Assembly: GCA_022496185.1 (NCBI GenBank)
Contig: WTXG01000233.1
Coordinates: forward strand, 1-55,721
Origin: Multifurca ochricompacta
Taxonomy: Eukaryota; Basidiomycota; Agaricomycetes; Russulales; Russulaceae
Length of the DNA stretch: 55,721 bases
Direction of reading: 5' to 3'
Shown here: piece by piece, positions 24,197 through 37,614 of the stretch
Layout: each line of letters starts with the position of its first letter
Position numbering within the stretch: the stretch's first letter is position 1
Notes under the pieces: model-generated
Seen by the model: the letters and a program-made list of their open reading frames with translations, nothing else
What the model was told of the DNA's origin: nothing
The model's database searches: none
Made by a program: the position numbers and the translations under genes

Positions 24197-25810
24197 GCGG
24201 GACGACGATGTAAATAGTTCATTGAATTTTCGTGAACTAATATATCACTCACTTGCATAAGGTTCAGGGGGGGGAAAGCGCCTACTAGTACTACATTTAC
24301 ACACCCGGAGCCGGCTTTTTAGAGCCAGTTTGGGGAGGAGAGCGCGATGCGAACGCTTGAAAACTCGGCTAGGATTGATATTTGTAATTGAAAGAGGTAC
24401 GTAGGACTTGATATTCCACTAGTTTTCCGCAGAGGTTCCGACCGGTTTTCAAAATGTATTGAAAGGGCTCAGCGAATGGTAGGTACCTGGTGCCTCGATT
24501 TTAAAGAACTTTTTCATCATCGTGATTGCGAGGAGGCACACCCCGCCTTCTTGGACTCTGTTCCTCCTCAATGGCGCTGCCCCGCAAAAAGGGACGCGTT
24601 TGAAATGGTCCGAATTTTGATAGTTGATAGTTGATGATGTGAGAAGAAGAGACGATGTGTGCCTCTGATTACCTGTCGTCGTCTGTCTGGTAATTTTTAC
24701 CGTATAGTGTATAGTACTGGCTCACGGAGGGTATACCCTTACTCCGGCGGGGGATCCAAGGGACAGCGCAGCTTGTCTACCCCACCTAGTGACCCAATGG
24801 CGTGTGTCTTTCAACAGAGAGCACGGAATCAACAAATTCGGAATAAAGCAGCAAAAAAAAAAGCTCAGAGCGACGAAATTAACTTGGGCCGTCCTTACGC
24901 CGATACTGTTCGGTATGAAACAGATGACAATCGATGAGACGGGCATTGGCATTCACGGCAATCAATCGTGGTGTAAAAATAATCAAGACAAAGATAAAAA
25001 AGAATTAATAAAGGCCATTGTACGACGGACGGGGAAGACAGATGGCGGTTACATTGGCTAGGTACTAGCGGAAGTAGTGCGCGATGTAAAATGTAAATGG
25101 ATGAGGCAAGCGTACCTGAGTGATCGGATGTGCATTGCCCGCCCGAGGCGGAGAATGGAGTAAGAGCAATCGTGGCCCATTTGAAGGGTACAAGATGCCA
25201 AATCCTTAGTCCCTCTTCCCGCTGACCACGCCCGCTCCACGCTCATTAAAATTTATAGTTTTGGAGTTTTGGAGTTCAGTGAGAACTTGAAAGTGGCTCC
25301 TATTAGCTAGCTCGATTATCGGTGATCACACAATCGAAGATAGTAACTCATGAAAGTGCAAGAGAGGCAAACAAACGAACTTAACATCGTTAAACTGTTT
25401 CCGTTATCCGCGAACGGGGACGGGTGGATTTGACCATTATCGCATATCGCAAAAAAACATCCTCGATCTCACTTTATAACGCCCTACTATTTTGGAACGG
25501 AGTTGGCTTATTTGATGAGATGATGACATTCGCTATTCGCTTTGCCCCGTTTACAGTGCCCGTGCCCGTGGATCAGAGTTGAAGACTCAAAGAGTGCCAA
25601 GAGTGCCACTGGCTCATTCCTTCTTAATGGATCTCAGGCCGATAAAGGAATTGGCCCCATGGCATTCTGAGTTGTGGTTATGGCATCTTCCGTTCGGTTG
25701 ACTCTCCTCAAGGGCTTGGGAGAAGGGAAAGGGGAGGGGGAGGGAGGACCATTCTTCGATGAAGATGAGGATGTGCCAAAGACAAATCAAAGTGAAACCC
25801 TCCCCCTCCC
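24197..25810. other. Intergenic, nothing supported
   Basis: No motif-bearing frame on either strand. Includes the 5' flank of DUF2235 copy 2. Confidence 0.5.
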
Positions 25811-25840
25811 CCTCGCCTCGCCTCGCCTCGCCTCGCCTCA
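25811..25840 (+). repeat. CCTCG pentanucleotide microsatellite
   Basis: Six near-perfect copies of CCTCG in a row, the last ending in A. It sits in noncoding DNA. Confidence 0.9.
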
Positions 25841-26329
25841 AGGCGTGTAATCCTTCTTCGACTTCGAAGTTGATCAACTCAACGTTTCTTGGCTTGGCTT
25901 GGCTATCTGTCTATCCCAACAACTTGAAGTTGTCCATCATCGGTAATCTCTGCCCCCGTCTTCTGTCGTAGGTAGAGCGCAACAAATAATGATTTTGGCT
26001 GTCCACCGCAAACCGCATTTCTTACCTTTCTTTCTTCCCTCGTGTGTATGTGCCTCCCCTCCCCCTCACCTTCCGTCAATTTGATTTGTTTGAAGAGATC
26101 ACGGATGATGGGTTTTCTGGTAACCAAAACTCCGAAATGGCGCGTCTTTTCATTTTTCATTTTGGCTTAGCCGCCGCTGCCGCTGCCGTTGTAATCATTC
26201 CACTACCCAACAACCAATGACTATAGCTTCTTCTCAAAATAATCAACAACTCAACGTGGCAACCCATACCTGCGGTTATCGCTTCTCCAATAACTTGTAT
26301 CCATCCGGCACACGTCCACCCGGCACACA

Positions 26330-26556
26330 TATAAAAACCTTTCACCCTCCCCCGCATTCGTCACTTGACTCTCTCCATTCCTTTTCATTGCACCGCACCG
26401 CCCCCCCCCCCTTCTTTTCTTGCAAACCAATCTTGTTTTCTTGTTTTTTTTTTTTTTCTCTCTTCTTTTATCTACCCTTCGCTTTACTTTTTCTCTTCTA
26501 TTCTTGGCTTTTTTTCCCCTACTGTCCTGTCCCCGCTCTCTCTCTTTTTTCCTACG
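26330..26556 (+). promoter_or_regulatory. TATA box and CT-rich tract of the third Kre9/Knh1-like gene
   Basis: TATAAAAA at 26330-26337 is followed by ~200 nt that are almost wholly pyrimidine, running to the ATG at 26557. The arrangement suggests a strong core promoter with transcription starting in the CT tract. Inferred from sequence pattern only. Confidence 0.5.
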
Positions 26557-27122
26557 ATGCAACTCTTCAAGACTCTGCTCACGACTCTCCTCCTCGTCGC
26601 TTCAACGACAGCTGCCCCACCCACCGCGTACCTCCCCGCTGCTGCCGCATCTAAGCGTGACAAGCTCATCGTCGTCGCGCCGACCGTCACGTCACCCAGT
26701 TCAGGATCCAAGTGGGTAGTCGGCTCCAACCAGGTCGTTACTTGGGACACGTCCAAGATTCCCCCGAGTGGCCAAAATAATCGCGGCACTATTTTCCTTG
26801 GCTTCAATAATGGAACAAACTCGGAAAACCTGGATGTCGGTAAGTAAAAGCTCTAATCTCCCTCACTTTAACCCTTGGTCATACTTGTGTAGCGCACCCC
26901 CTGGCTTCAAATTTCTCTATTACGTCTGGACGCCAGAGCGTAGTGGTACCAAAGGTACCTCACAAGACCACATACTTCGTTGTTCGTGAGTCCTCCACGC
27001 GACCTTTTTCTTTTGCTGAGTGCTTAAGCTTTTTTGTTTTTTTTTTTTTTTTTTGCTTGGCGGGAACAGTTGTTGGCGACTCGGGAAACAAGTCCCCAGA
27101 GTTTACCATTTCGCACTCGTAG
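26557..27122 (+). CDS. Short secreted Kre9/Knh1-like protein without GPI tail
   Basis: Three exons (26557-26839, 26893-26985, 27070-27122) give 142 aa in frame. The signal peptide is MQLFKTLLTTLLLVASTTAAP. Family blocks: SGSKWVVGSNQVVTWDTS, IFLGFNNGTNSENLDV, HPLASNF, TTYFVV, and VGDSGNKSPEFTISHS, directly followed by the stop. Compared with the 0.3-kb paralog it ends where that protein's Ser/Thr linker begins, so it should be a soluble secreted form. The introns after LDV and FVV are in the same places as in the other two copies. The exact role is unknown. Confidence 0.8.
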
Positions 27123-27500
27123 GGGTTTCGTGAGGACATTTCTATCTCCTATGACACGGACACGGCTGGGCATGGACCTTGATATGTTGGACTCCGTTGT
27201 TACACTTACGCATTTTCATAGCACATGTCGCTTTCGCTATTCACATTATCGACTAGTAGGGTCGGGCATGCTTATCATCGTATTCAGTTTTATGCTCAAT
27301 ACACCCATATGTTTCATCACGGCACGTCCGTGTGAACCTTCCAACCAACCATTCATCGAAGTGCGATCATTGATGGCCGCGCTACCGTGAAATGATCGAT
27401 GCATAGTATATGTATACTTCGTAGTGATGTGACGACATGGAAGCGATAGATATGCATTGAAAGAGAGAGGCCCCCCTTCCATGATTCGCCTAGGATATCA

Positions 27501-28796
<1,296 letters not shown>

Positions 28797-29032
28797 CGTT
28801 TCTCTCTATCAAAGAGCAGGACTTGTAGACTCTTGTATTGATGGGTAACAGTTGGCAGTAAAGCGGGAAGAGGAAGGGGAAAAGGATGTGTGTAATATTT
28901 TGTCTTTGTCCGCGGCGGCTAGAGTAATAAATTAGATTTATTAATCTATTACTTGGAAGGCGCCCCCCTGACGCCGCATGTTGCCCAAGTAAAGTATAAT
29001 ACAACAATACAACTACACTAGCGTAAACTATG
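28797..29032. other. 5' flank of the EBP-type gene
   Basis: No motif-bearing frame. It is the likely promoter of the minus-strand isomerase gene. Confidence 0.4.
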
Positions 29033-29100
29033 ATGGGTGCTGGGTGATGGGTACTGGGTACTGGGTACTGGGTGCTGGGTGCTGGGTGCTGGGTGCTGGG
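29033..29100 (+). repeat. 7-bp minisatellite (CTGGGTG/CTGGGTA)
   Basis: About nine consecutive 7-nt units differing by G/A at the last position, with one ATGGGTG variant. It is noncoding and lies between the isomerase and SGF29 genes. Confidence 0.9.
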
Positions 29101-29924
29101 GTTCAATTTCCTGCTTCCTGCTTCAACTTTAGAAGCTTCAGAATTGAATCCGATTCACCGGACTTGTGTCTTACAGCGGGCGGTGAGTAGACAAAGAGGA
29201 AAAGGAGCAAGTGATCACTTTGCGTGGCTCGTCGCGTGCAACACGACAAAGGATCGGTTCGTTTTGAGCACTGCCACCGGGGGTAGTGTGATGAGTCAAA
29301 GGATGGCACGGACGGATAGACATTGATATATCGATGGCTTTTTTTTTTTGCACAACTTTGAACTCATTCAGGGGTCCCTTCGAACAATAGTGAAGCCCCC
29401 CAATCAGGATTTACGCTTTCTCTCTCGCGGTCTCGTCTCCTCGGAAAAAGAAGTTATAACCTGGGCACCAGATAATGCTCCATAGACGACGCTTCTGGAC
29501 GCTTCACCCCAGCCCTGTATTTATCTTTTTGTTCCGTCCGAGTCTTTGTCCTCCCGATTTATTAATGTCCCCAACATCATTCACCCTTAACTTGATCAAC
29601 AAGGAAAGCACGGAACATGGCAGTACCCACTTGTCGACTTACACTTTTCAACCCACCTATTCTACCTTTCACGGGCTCAAGTGCCCTCCAGTGCGCCGCC
29701 CAAAGCACTGAAACTACGGTCGGACAATGCTCCCCCTCCCCCCTCTCTCTCCCCCCTAAAAAAAAAACATTACCCCAGTTAGCCTCGGAATGGTGACGGA
29801 TCTTGCGAGTTCATACGGGGTTACATTCGGTTATCTGAGTGTAAAAATACAAAAAAAAGCAAAGGAGAATGCGGTGCTCTCTATGACGAGCCATGGAACA
29901 GGTATACAACAGGCGAAAATAATC

Positions 29925-31274
29925 TCACTGGCCGGGCCATTCCACGACCTCCGCTGCCGAGACCATGTGCTCCTGGTCGTCATCGTCTTCAAACTTCAGT
30001 TTGTAGTAAGTTGTCCCGGAGTTCTGCACCCTAGTCAGCGCGACTCAGTATACTATAATGAACGATCAACCCTTACTCGGCCCTGAGTTGGGATGTCTTT
30101 CGGAGAGGCAATGACCTCTGCGCGATAGAAACAACTCGTGTCTGGGTATAAGGCCATGACTGTTGCTCCTGTATGAAACTGTTGATAGGCGCTTATATGC
30201 GCTGGGCTTCCTGACGTGGCACTCTTGTCTGGGAGAGGGATGATCGAGGTGGTGGTAGACCTTAGCGAAGCGGGATAGCGGCTGTGAACAGATGGGATGA
30301 AACCATATATTTTTTTAACAAAGAAATTACATACAGTGGCTTTCCATCTTCTTGAGGCTCGATGTCCTCCACTTCGTAGCTTCATGCTGCACTAAGCCAC
30401 ACGCAGAGGGGTTTAACGATCGTCAAACGTACCGGTGTTTGTCCTGATGGAAGGATCTGACGATCCTTGCCATAATCCAAGTCGTATCTTCCGGACTTGT
30501 GCCATCGGCACCTTTTCCTGAACTGGGAGGATGAAAGGCAACCATTCTTCCTTCTTGCAGTGGAAGTTGTTTCAAAATCATCTCTCGAAGCGTCTCTCTG
30601 CGGGCTTTTGTCTCGCGCAGTGACTGCGTAGACGGCTGAGGCCCTGCAGATCCTCGCTGGGTCGGTGTAGACGTGTTGCGTGCATTTCCAATTAAAGCAG
30701 GTGTTGATGGATTTGACGAGGAGGGTGGTGAATGTGCACGAGGGCGTTTGAACCGTTTCTCTACGGACAAAAGAAGAGAGTTAGCTCGGCAAGGCGATCC
30801 CGCATCGACCTTCACGTGCCTTGTGGTGTAGATTCAGAAGCATTTCGCATGGCAATAAGCACGCCGAGTCGCTCGAGTGCCTCGTCGATGGCTCTAGAGA
30901 TGAAGGATATATGAGAAATTCTAAGCCATCGAGTCAAGACCTATGTACTTTATGTCTTTGTCTGATTGTGTCTTGATATCATTTAGGCCTGAAACTAGTT
31001 TCTTGTAATTCAATTTAATACTCTCGAATCCCTCTGTCGGGAGGGCATCTTCTACATGCCATGTAGAAATAAGTCGATTCACACGACCGATAGTTTCCTG
31101 GGTCGACGAGTTTACCGATAACGCAGAGATAGAACTAGTTACTTGAGACCAACAGTCGATCTCTGAGCAGTGTACGATGGAACGTTTAGTCAGCGCCTTG
31201 TGTATTGTATTTAGTGTCAATTTCTGACCTTCAGTAGAAGCTGGCCGTTTCGATATACCGCGTCTCCGTTCCAT
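29925..31274 (-). CDS. SGF29: SAGA-associated factor 29 (tandem Tudor H3K4me reader)
   Basis: Six exons (31274-30941, 30891-30820, 30760-30433, 30379-30335, 30281-30077, 30023-29925), 1083 nt, 360 aa, in frame. The N-terminal third is helical, ending IDEALERLGVLIAMRNASE. A basic/Ser-rich linker (EKRFKRPRAHSPP) follows, then the C-terminal Tudor pair: RYEVEDIEPQEDGK, VMALYPDTSCFYRAEVIASPK, and YYKLKFEDDDDQEHMVSAAE. Sgf29 tethers the SAGA histone acetyltransferase to H3K4me3 nucleosomes. The second intron (30761-30819) uses a GC donor (AAG/GCACGT). The start is the ATG opening MERRRGISKRP, 330 nt from the divergent C2H2 gene. Confidence 0.88.
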
Positions 31275-31604
31275 GTTGAACTTGAAGTTTAAGGTAGTGT
31301 TATGTGCCACGAGCGACGAGGTAATCAATGTCGAGTGGATCCCGATGGTTTGGCTCAATTGACACGCGGCCGAAAGAAGCAGCCAAAGGCTTTGGCGCCT
31401 TTCGTTCCCAATGGTGAAAGCGTGCATAGCGCTCCGAGTCTGCCGCCTTTCAAACCCGCCTTGCCTTTGATACCCTCGCCATGCGCCCCTCCAGCCCCCG
31501 TTACTTACCGGCGTGGTGATTATTATTTTGCCCTGTCGGAGTCTTTCATATAAAGGGCCTTCTTTGTGTCCATCACCTTACTACATTTCCCCGTCATCAC
31601 AGTC
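31275..31604. promoter_or_regulatory. Divergent promoter region, SGF29 / C2H2 gene
   Basis: A 330-nt gap lies between two start codons pointing away from each other. Both genes must be driven from here. CT-rich stretches flank the C2H2 start. Co-regulation is inferred from geometry only. Confidence 0.45.
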
Positions 31605-32909
31605 ATGAATTTCCTCGCTAACATGTCCTTTCCCTTGCGCACCTCTGCATTCGACGCGCATCTCAATCGTCAAGATGGGCAGGAATGGTCCCAGGAAGGG
31701 CTCCAAGACGCGGCAAATAGTGATTACAATACTCAGCACGCTGCCGGCAGCGGGCGTTCCTCTTCCCTTTCTTCGACCTCTCCGCCCACTGGCACTTTCG
31801 TCTTCAACCCCTATGAACAATTGCGTGCTTTTCTCAATGCATATCACTCCACCAAAGTCGACGCGAGCCGTGATTCTGGTTCTTTGAACACCGATAATCC
31901 TGGGTTCTCAGACCCGGGATTGTCCCCTGGTTCGTCAACGTGAGTAGACTTTGGGTCGTCATATTACTTCCTCCACATGCATCTCATTTCTTGCCTTAGG
32001 CCCCCGTCGTCCGTGCATTCCCCACTTGGTGGCGATGCACTGTTATCTTTTAGCCCTCCGAACCTGGCCTTTCATGACCTCCTTGCGATAAATGGCGTTG
32101 GTGCTCACGACCTCTCACAAGCTTGCCAATATTCCATCGCCCCGTCTCCCTTGCCCAGCATTCAGCCTTATTCTACCCCCTCTGAGCAGCCTCTTTTCCA
32201 ACCCGCTGCCCTTCCGGAAGAACTGATGGCTACAGCTAACATACCCAGTCTTGTGGATCAGGGATTGCAGGGCATTGGGATCGACAACATTGGCGCTTTG
32301 CAGGGCAATTATCTTGCTATTCCCCCCTTCCCAGAGACAACAGCACTTGGCCTGTATTATCCATCAAAAAATATTCAAAACCGTGAAGTTCCTCCCCTTC
32401 AATTCAACGACGCATCCGTTCCCTCTACCTTAGAGTTTGTCCCTCCTGCTCCCACTGCATTATCTGAACCCCGGAAGACCCGGGCCGTGTCTCGGGTATC
32501 AAAGGTGGCCCAGGGCAAACACGCCAGCGCCAGAGCGGACAAGACGCGGCCCGCCGACGTCGTCGCCTCGAGTAATTCTACCGCCGCTGGTGGCGCATCC
32601 CCGTTCAAGTGCCATCTCTGTGGGTTTCCTCAATCGACGCAGCGAAAGGGAGACTTCAGGCGCCATCTCAGGATTCATGAGGACGGCAAATTAACCCGAT
32701 ATGTCTGCTGCGGCGTCCCCGCTACCCACCCCGGGGTTGCCAGCTTGCCCCAGAGGCACACCAGTCGTTCGTACGGGGGATGTGAATTTTACGGCGGTTG
32801 TGGCAAGTCGTATTCGAGGATGGATGCCTTGCAACGCCATTTGGGAAGATCAAGTTGCGTCGGTGGTAGTGCTAGGGACCACGAGGCATGGAGGGAGCTC
32901 TACCTCTAG
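31605..32909 (+). CDS. C2H2-type zinc-finger transcription factor
   Basis: Two exons (31605-31939, 32000-32909), 1245 nt, 414 aa, in frame over a 60-nt intron. The first ~300 residues are Pro/Ser/Gln-rich and look disordered. A basic stretch (SKVAQGKHASARADKTRP) precedes the fingers. Finger 1 is FKCHLCGFPQSTQRKGDFRRHLRIH (broken here: C-x2-C at ~316-319, two His at the end). The second unit is irregular: YVCCGVPATH, then EFYGGCGKSYSRMDALQRH with a terminal LGRSSC. This fingers-at-C-terminus layout is common in Agaricomycete regulators. A second possible start is the ATG at 31623. Targets are unknown. Confidence 0.8.
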
Positions 32910-34425
32910 ACTGATGGCGTGCCTTGTCATCTTCATGCATCGTGTCCCTGTTACCGGTCTCTGTACTTGTGGCATTCAACGTTATCTGCTTATGGCTCTG
33001 TACAATGTCCTTTGTATTCTTTTTCTGTCGATGTTCCATGTCTCTTCATATGCTCTCTGTAGGTATTCCAACGTCCTTCCTGTCTCTCCCTCCTTCAGCT
33101 GTATCGTTATGGCCGCATTGTGCTTTGCTTTTTCGGCTTATATTCACATTTCTTCTTGTATACCAAGCATTTCCTTGCGAACTTTGAACCTTGTTTTCCC
33201 TTTTGGCTAACCGTGGGTTTGAAACGGAATAAATATATGGAGGTTTTATTTTGTCTTTTGCTTTCAATTTTTATTTTTCTGACGAAGCTCTTTGTGTGCC
33301 AAGTATAAAATTGAAGAAGTGATCGCGCGCTAACTTTCATACATCACCTGAAGTTATCTACGCCAGCAAGCGGAGTTCCTCATTACAGAGTTGGGCTGGT
33401 TACTTACTAATTTTCCGCCTATTTTTTGATGATATGATATTTTCCTGGGGGGTTCACAGGTTCTAGTCCACTGCTTGTTTTCCTATCTGGGTACTACTGC
33501 ACGTGTGACATTTCTTTCTCTCTGACTTTTTTTTGCTTATTGCTGTGCTTGCATTTTAAACCTATCTTGACTTTTTCTTCCATCCAATCTGTCAGTCAAC
33601 GCTTCATTAGTGCGGAAGTGGTTGTTGGCAACATTATCGTAACCGTAACCTCGTAATTATCGAAGGGTGATGCGCAAGGGTGCGAGTATTAGGACGTCGT
33701 CCTGAAGGGAAGGCGAAGTTTTTAAAAGTGTGTGAAGATATGAGAGTGGGGGAGGGGGAGGTAACGGGTGATGGTTTGGCTTGGCGGGGTGTTGCGCTGG
33801 GTGTATAGGACTCGGCGTCCACGCGAAATATTTAGACGGGGGATAGAACAAGAATTAAAGAACGCAATGATTGCGAAACACCCTGAAAACCCCTGACAAG
33901 TTTTTATATATAGGAAGATAATAAAAAGTGGGACACGATGGATGATGGATACAATCGGAGGTACAACACAAGACGAACACACAAAACCGTTTGGGGGGGG
34001 TTGAATTGGTAAGGGTTGGGTTCCAAAATGACCATTGTGGATAGGACCACACAGGATCTATCTCCTGAGTAGTGTGGACGAGTCATCATGAAGCACACAT
34101 GAAATGCGCCGAATGAGTGATGGTTTGTGGTATTTCGTGTGCAGTGCACACGTCGTCACTCATACAGACCAGGCGTTATGAATACCGCAGCCAGTACAAC
34201 TCGTGGAACGCATAGCACTTTAACAATAGAGATCGCATTTCCCTAATGATGACTATTCCAAGGAGAAAGGAGAGGTTGAATAGTGGTTTCATCACTTTCC
34301 CGTCTCGCCTAACTCTAACTCAGCCACAAGTATCTAGCATACATGAACGTATTTACTTCAGTGGCAGAAGCAAATTGAGAACGCTGACAGGTAATAGCAA
34401 GGCGCGGTGATGTAGGCGAAAGGGT
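32910..34425. other. Intergenic, nothing supported
   Basis: T-rich 3' flank of the C2H2 gene followed by about 1 kb without motif-bearing frames. Confidence 0.5.
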
Positions 34426-35652
34426 TCAAGACACTTCGTCATGAAGAAGCACGTATTCCCTGTTCGAAGTCCCAAACTTCAGCACTAAAATCGTGCGATT
34501 AGCCCTGTTACACTCATAATTACCACATCATGTACACTTACCATCGCTGGCTTTGAGTTCGTAATAACGGGATGTCGGGATGGCTTCGCCGTTGACATGC
34601 GTACCATTGGTAGATTCGAGGTCAATGACAAAAGGTCTGCAAAGGTAGGTGCGACGTTAGCACTTGTATGTAAGTCAAGTGAAGGCAGGGGGCGTCACTT
34701 TATTACTCCCTTAGAGGCGCCGAGTTCGTCCTTCTGTCGAACGAGTCGGTCTGTAGAGGCTGAGACAAACGCACGTTACGACAGAAGGGGAGGCAGGTCT
34801 ACGTACACTGGACAACAGCATGTTGCTTTGAGCATGACGGATGTTCCAGGGGTATGTCTGCTACCATGCGGTCACGACCGATGAGGTACGCACTTTGTCG
34901 GTGTATATGAAGTAGATCTAGGACAATTCAACAGGTTGAACGAATAGTTGTATATAGCATAGCTCAAGCGAGGTTGGAGTGTATTACGCACCAACTTGTT
35001 CATCGGCCTTGAAAACGTAGAGCCTCCACCCTACGAGGGGCTTGCGCGCTTCAGGAGGCTCATTGTATTTGAGCAATGTGCTCGTTCCATCTGCATTCTT
35101 TACCGTGTTCGTCGCAGCTGCAAGCAAGCCCGACGGAGCAAAGTTGGGTTTCGCTTTGTCCTCTGGTGGGGCAGGCGCAGAGGGAGAACGCGAGGGAGAA
35201 CGTGGACGAGAGCGTCTAGGGGATGCAGAGCGTCTCGGGGAGCCCCCGCGCCCGCGTTCTCCATCGCGTTCGCGGGGGTCACGGTCTTCTCGTTGATAGT
35301 CTCTTCTGTCACGGTAATCCTCCCTTCTCGAATGATTGTCGCTGCCCGCGCGATGGCTCATGTATCGAGGGTCTCTGCCATCGTCTCGTCTCCGTCTGTC
35401 ATCATCACGGTCATCAAACACATTTTTTCCTCTCTGTCTGTTACCGCCATCATCCCTTCTTCGTCTGTCGTCACGAGAATCTTGTCCCCTGTCGCGCTCC
35501 GGGACTCTTCGTTCCCGGTAGTCTTCGCGTGAATCGCGGTCCGCGCTGCGCCCGTAGCCATCCGTGCCACTACGATGACCCCGATACCTATCTCCGTTTT
35601 CATGTCCCCCATGTTTTTTGTATGAGCTTGGCGAAGGAGAGGGCCGTGACAT
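34426..35652 (-). CDS. FHA-domain splicing factor (SNIP1/Pml1-like)
   Basis: Five exons (35652-34992, 34917-34807, 34750-34699, 34636-34542, 34484-34426), 978 nt, 325 aa, in frame. The first ~165 residues are extremely Arg/Asp/Ser-rich (DRDSREDYRERR, RSRPRSPSRSPS), an RS/RD-type region. The conserved linker TSTLLKYNEPPEARKP leads to WRLYVFK, then the FHA domain: IHRQSAYLIGRDR, LEHPSCSKQHAVVQ, PFVIDLESTNGTHVNGE, SRYYELKASDVLKFG, and REYVLLHDEVS at the stop. The phosphothreonine-binding core (GRD, SKQHA, STNGT) is complete. Pml1/SNIP1 belongs to the RES complex for nuclear pre-mRNA retention and splicing. Confidence 0.87.
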
Positions 35653-37614
35653 CGTTGGAAAACGAGTTTATTGTAGTTGTCGTGATTCAACAGGAAAAGG
35701 CAGTGTTGACTGACGCCGCGCCGCGTTTTCCGTAAGGCGCGGCTGATCTGATTCCGATTCCCTGAATAGCCTACGAGCTCTGGCCGCCATCCTTTCTTTT
35801 GATTCAATCCTCCCATTTTATGAAGCATTGTCTGATGAATTTGAAGGTAAACAAACGTATGACCATGTCTACTAATTCTTAATTTTCAGGTGGGGTATCT
35901 TTCATAATTCAAAACGTTCGGTCTAGTTACGAGAGAATGCACTTGATATTTGATTTCGATCAGTCGCATATAGCACAACGATGAGGGCCCTGGCACATAG
36001 TGCAAGCAGGTCAAGGCCCACACAACAGTCGACGATGACCCCTCCGCTTCCAGCTTCCAGCCAGCTCGGGACAGGTCAACGCGGAAGGTGTAATCGCGTG
36101 TTATAACTAATGATGAAAGGCAGGAATCACCCACTCTCAAGCTCTGAGTCAGACGACACTGGGATCATACATTTCTAGTGTCACATGGGCTCAATCTTCG
36201 ACTGGGCAATGAGGTTCATCAAAGGGAAGGCTCGTCTGTGTCTCATTCCTCTCTAAGAATGTTCAGGGCCCTACCTGCTGTTTCCCAGCTTGTTTGGTGT
36301 TGGCTCTTCGTCACACCCCACCTCTGGAATTCGGCAAATCCTGTTCTCTCCCCTTGTAGTGTTAGGGTATAGTTATTCAATAAGCTATCTGCCACCCCGT
36401 GTTTAAGGTTCCTGGATTGCCTTTCGTAATAATATTCATCCCTTAGTTCTTGCAGCGGTGACATATCATGTTTTTCACATTTAAGCTCTTCCAGGTCCTT
36501 CTTGTCATCACTTCATGCCTTCCGTTTCGAACGCTCTAGGAACTGTGTTTGTGTTTGTCTATCGTTGGGTCTCCTCAAAATGGAGATCTCACAGCACCTG
36601 GCAAAGGTGCCGTCATGATTGTCATCATCATTGGTGTACATACCCGATCCGCGGTGAGTGCGAGGCAAAGTGTTCTCTAAGGAGAGGCGGGGAGATGAGA
36701 GAGAAGAGGGAGCCCTGGGTCAACTATGATTTCAAATGAGGGTATGCCGTGCTACTTGTCAATACGCTGCTTGCTGGTTCCGTTTGGCCTTGCGCTTGTC
36801 GTCGCCGAGAAACTCTGTTTGCACTCAAGAGAAAAGAGAGAGAGAATGCTAGATTTCTGGATCGCTCTACTACGAGCATTGCAGATACCTTTATATACTT
36901 ATTGAGAGTCCAGATTTGTGAAGGAGTGGTATAGTAAGAAGCAAGCCGTAAAGAGTGAAAGAGATAGAGACAAGGTGAAAACCAAGACGGACAGGTAAGG
37001 TAACGGAGAAATGGACGGGCAGGCGGCCCGGAAGGTGCACAATCCAATGGATTAATCGCTTTGTAGTATAGTAAGGTGTTTTAAAACTAAATTCGATATC
37101 GAATAAAGTCAGGAGTGTTCTTAATTCAGGGCTCGTGATGAAAGCGAGAATTAAGTTCAACCAGGAATGGCGACAGCTGATGGTTTCATGCTCAACGCCC
37201 AAGCCATCCTTACGATTAGTAACACTGTCTATTAACCGGCCGTTGAGGCCAAGAATACAGCGGTATTCTCGTCTTCAACTGTACCCGGCCTTATTTTTGG
37301 CTTCCTGTCCTCTTTCTTACTCAACATAGTGGCTGTCCATGATGAAACAGCCCACACGTATATACGATCAGGATGTATAGCCTAAAAGCCATGAGCCGAC
37401 GAACATTGTGCTATACGTATTGATCAAACGCCTAAACTAGACCCACCAACCGTCAAATCCTGATTGCAAGCTCATGTACAGTACAATAGCGACTTGAAAT
37501 TGAATTTACAATCACAGGATAAAAGCGAGTCCACAGATATAGTACATATAATTACCACTACCACCACCCGCAAAGTGCTGTTCACTTAGTGTCACCAGAG
37601 TAACTATGTCACCC
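35653..37614. other. Intergenic, nothing supported
   Basis: About 2 kb with only short motif-free frames. The 5' flank of the FHA gene is at the left edge. Confidence 0.5.

Noticed and set aside
34996..35735. Long plus-strand open frames (170-178 aa) over the FHA gene
   Set aside because: Antisense shadows of the Arg/Asp-rich region, whose codon bias keeps the opposite strand open.
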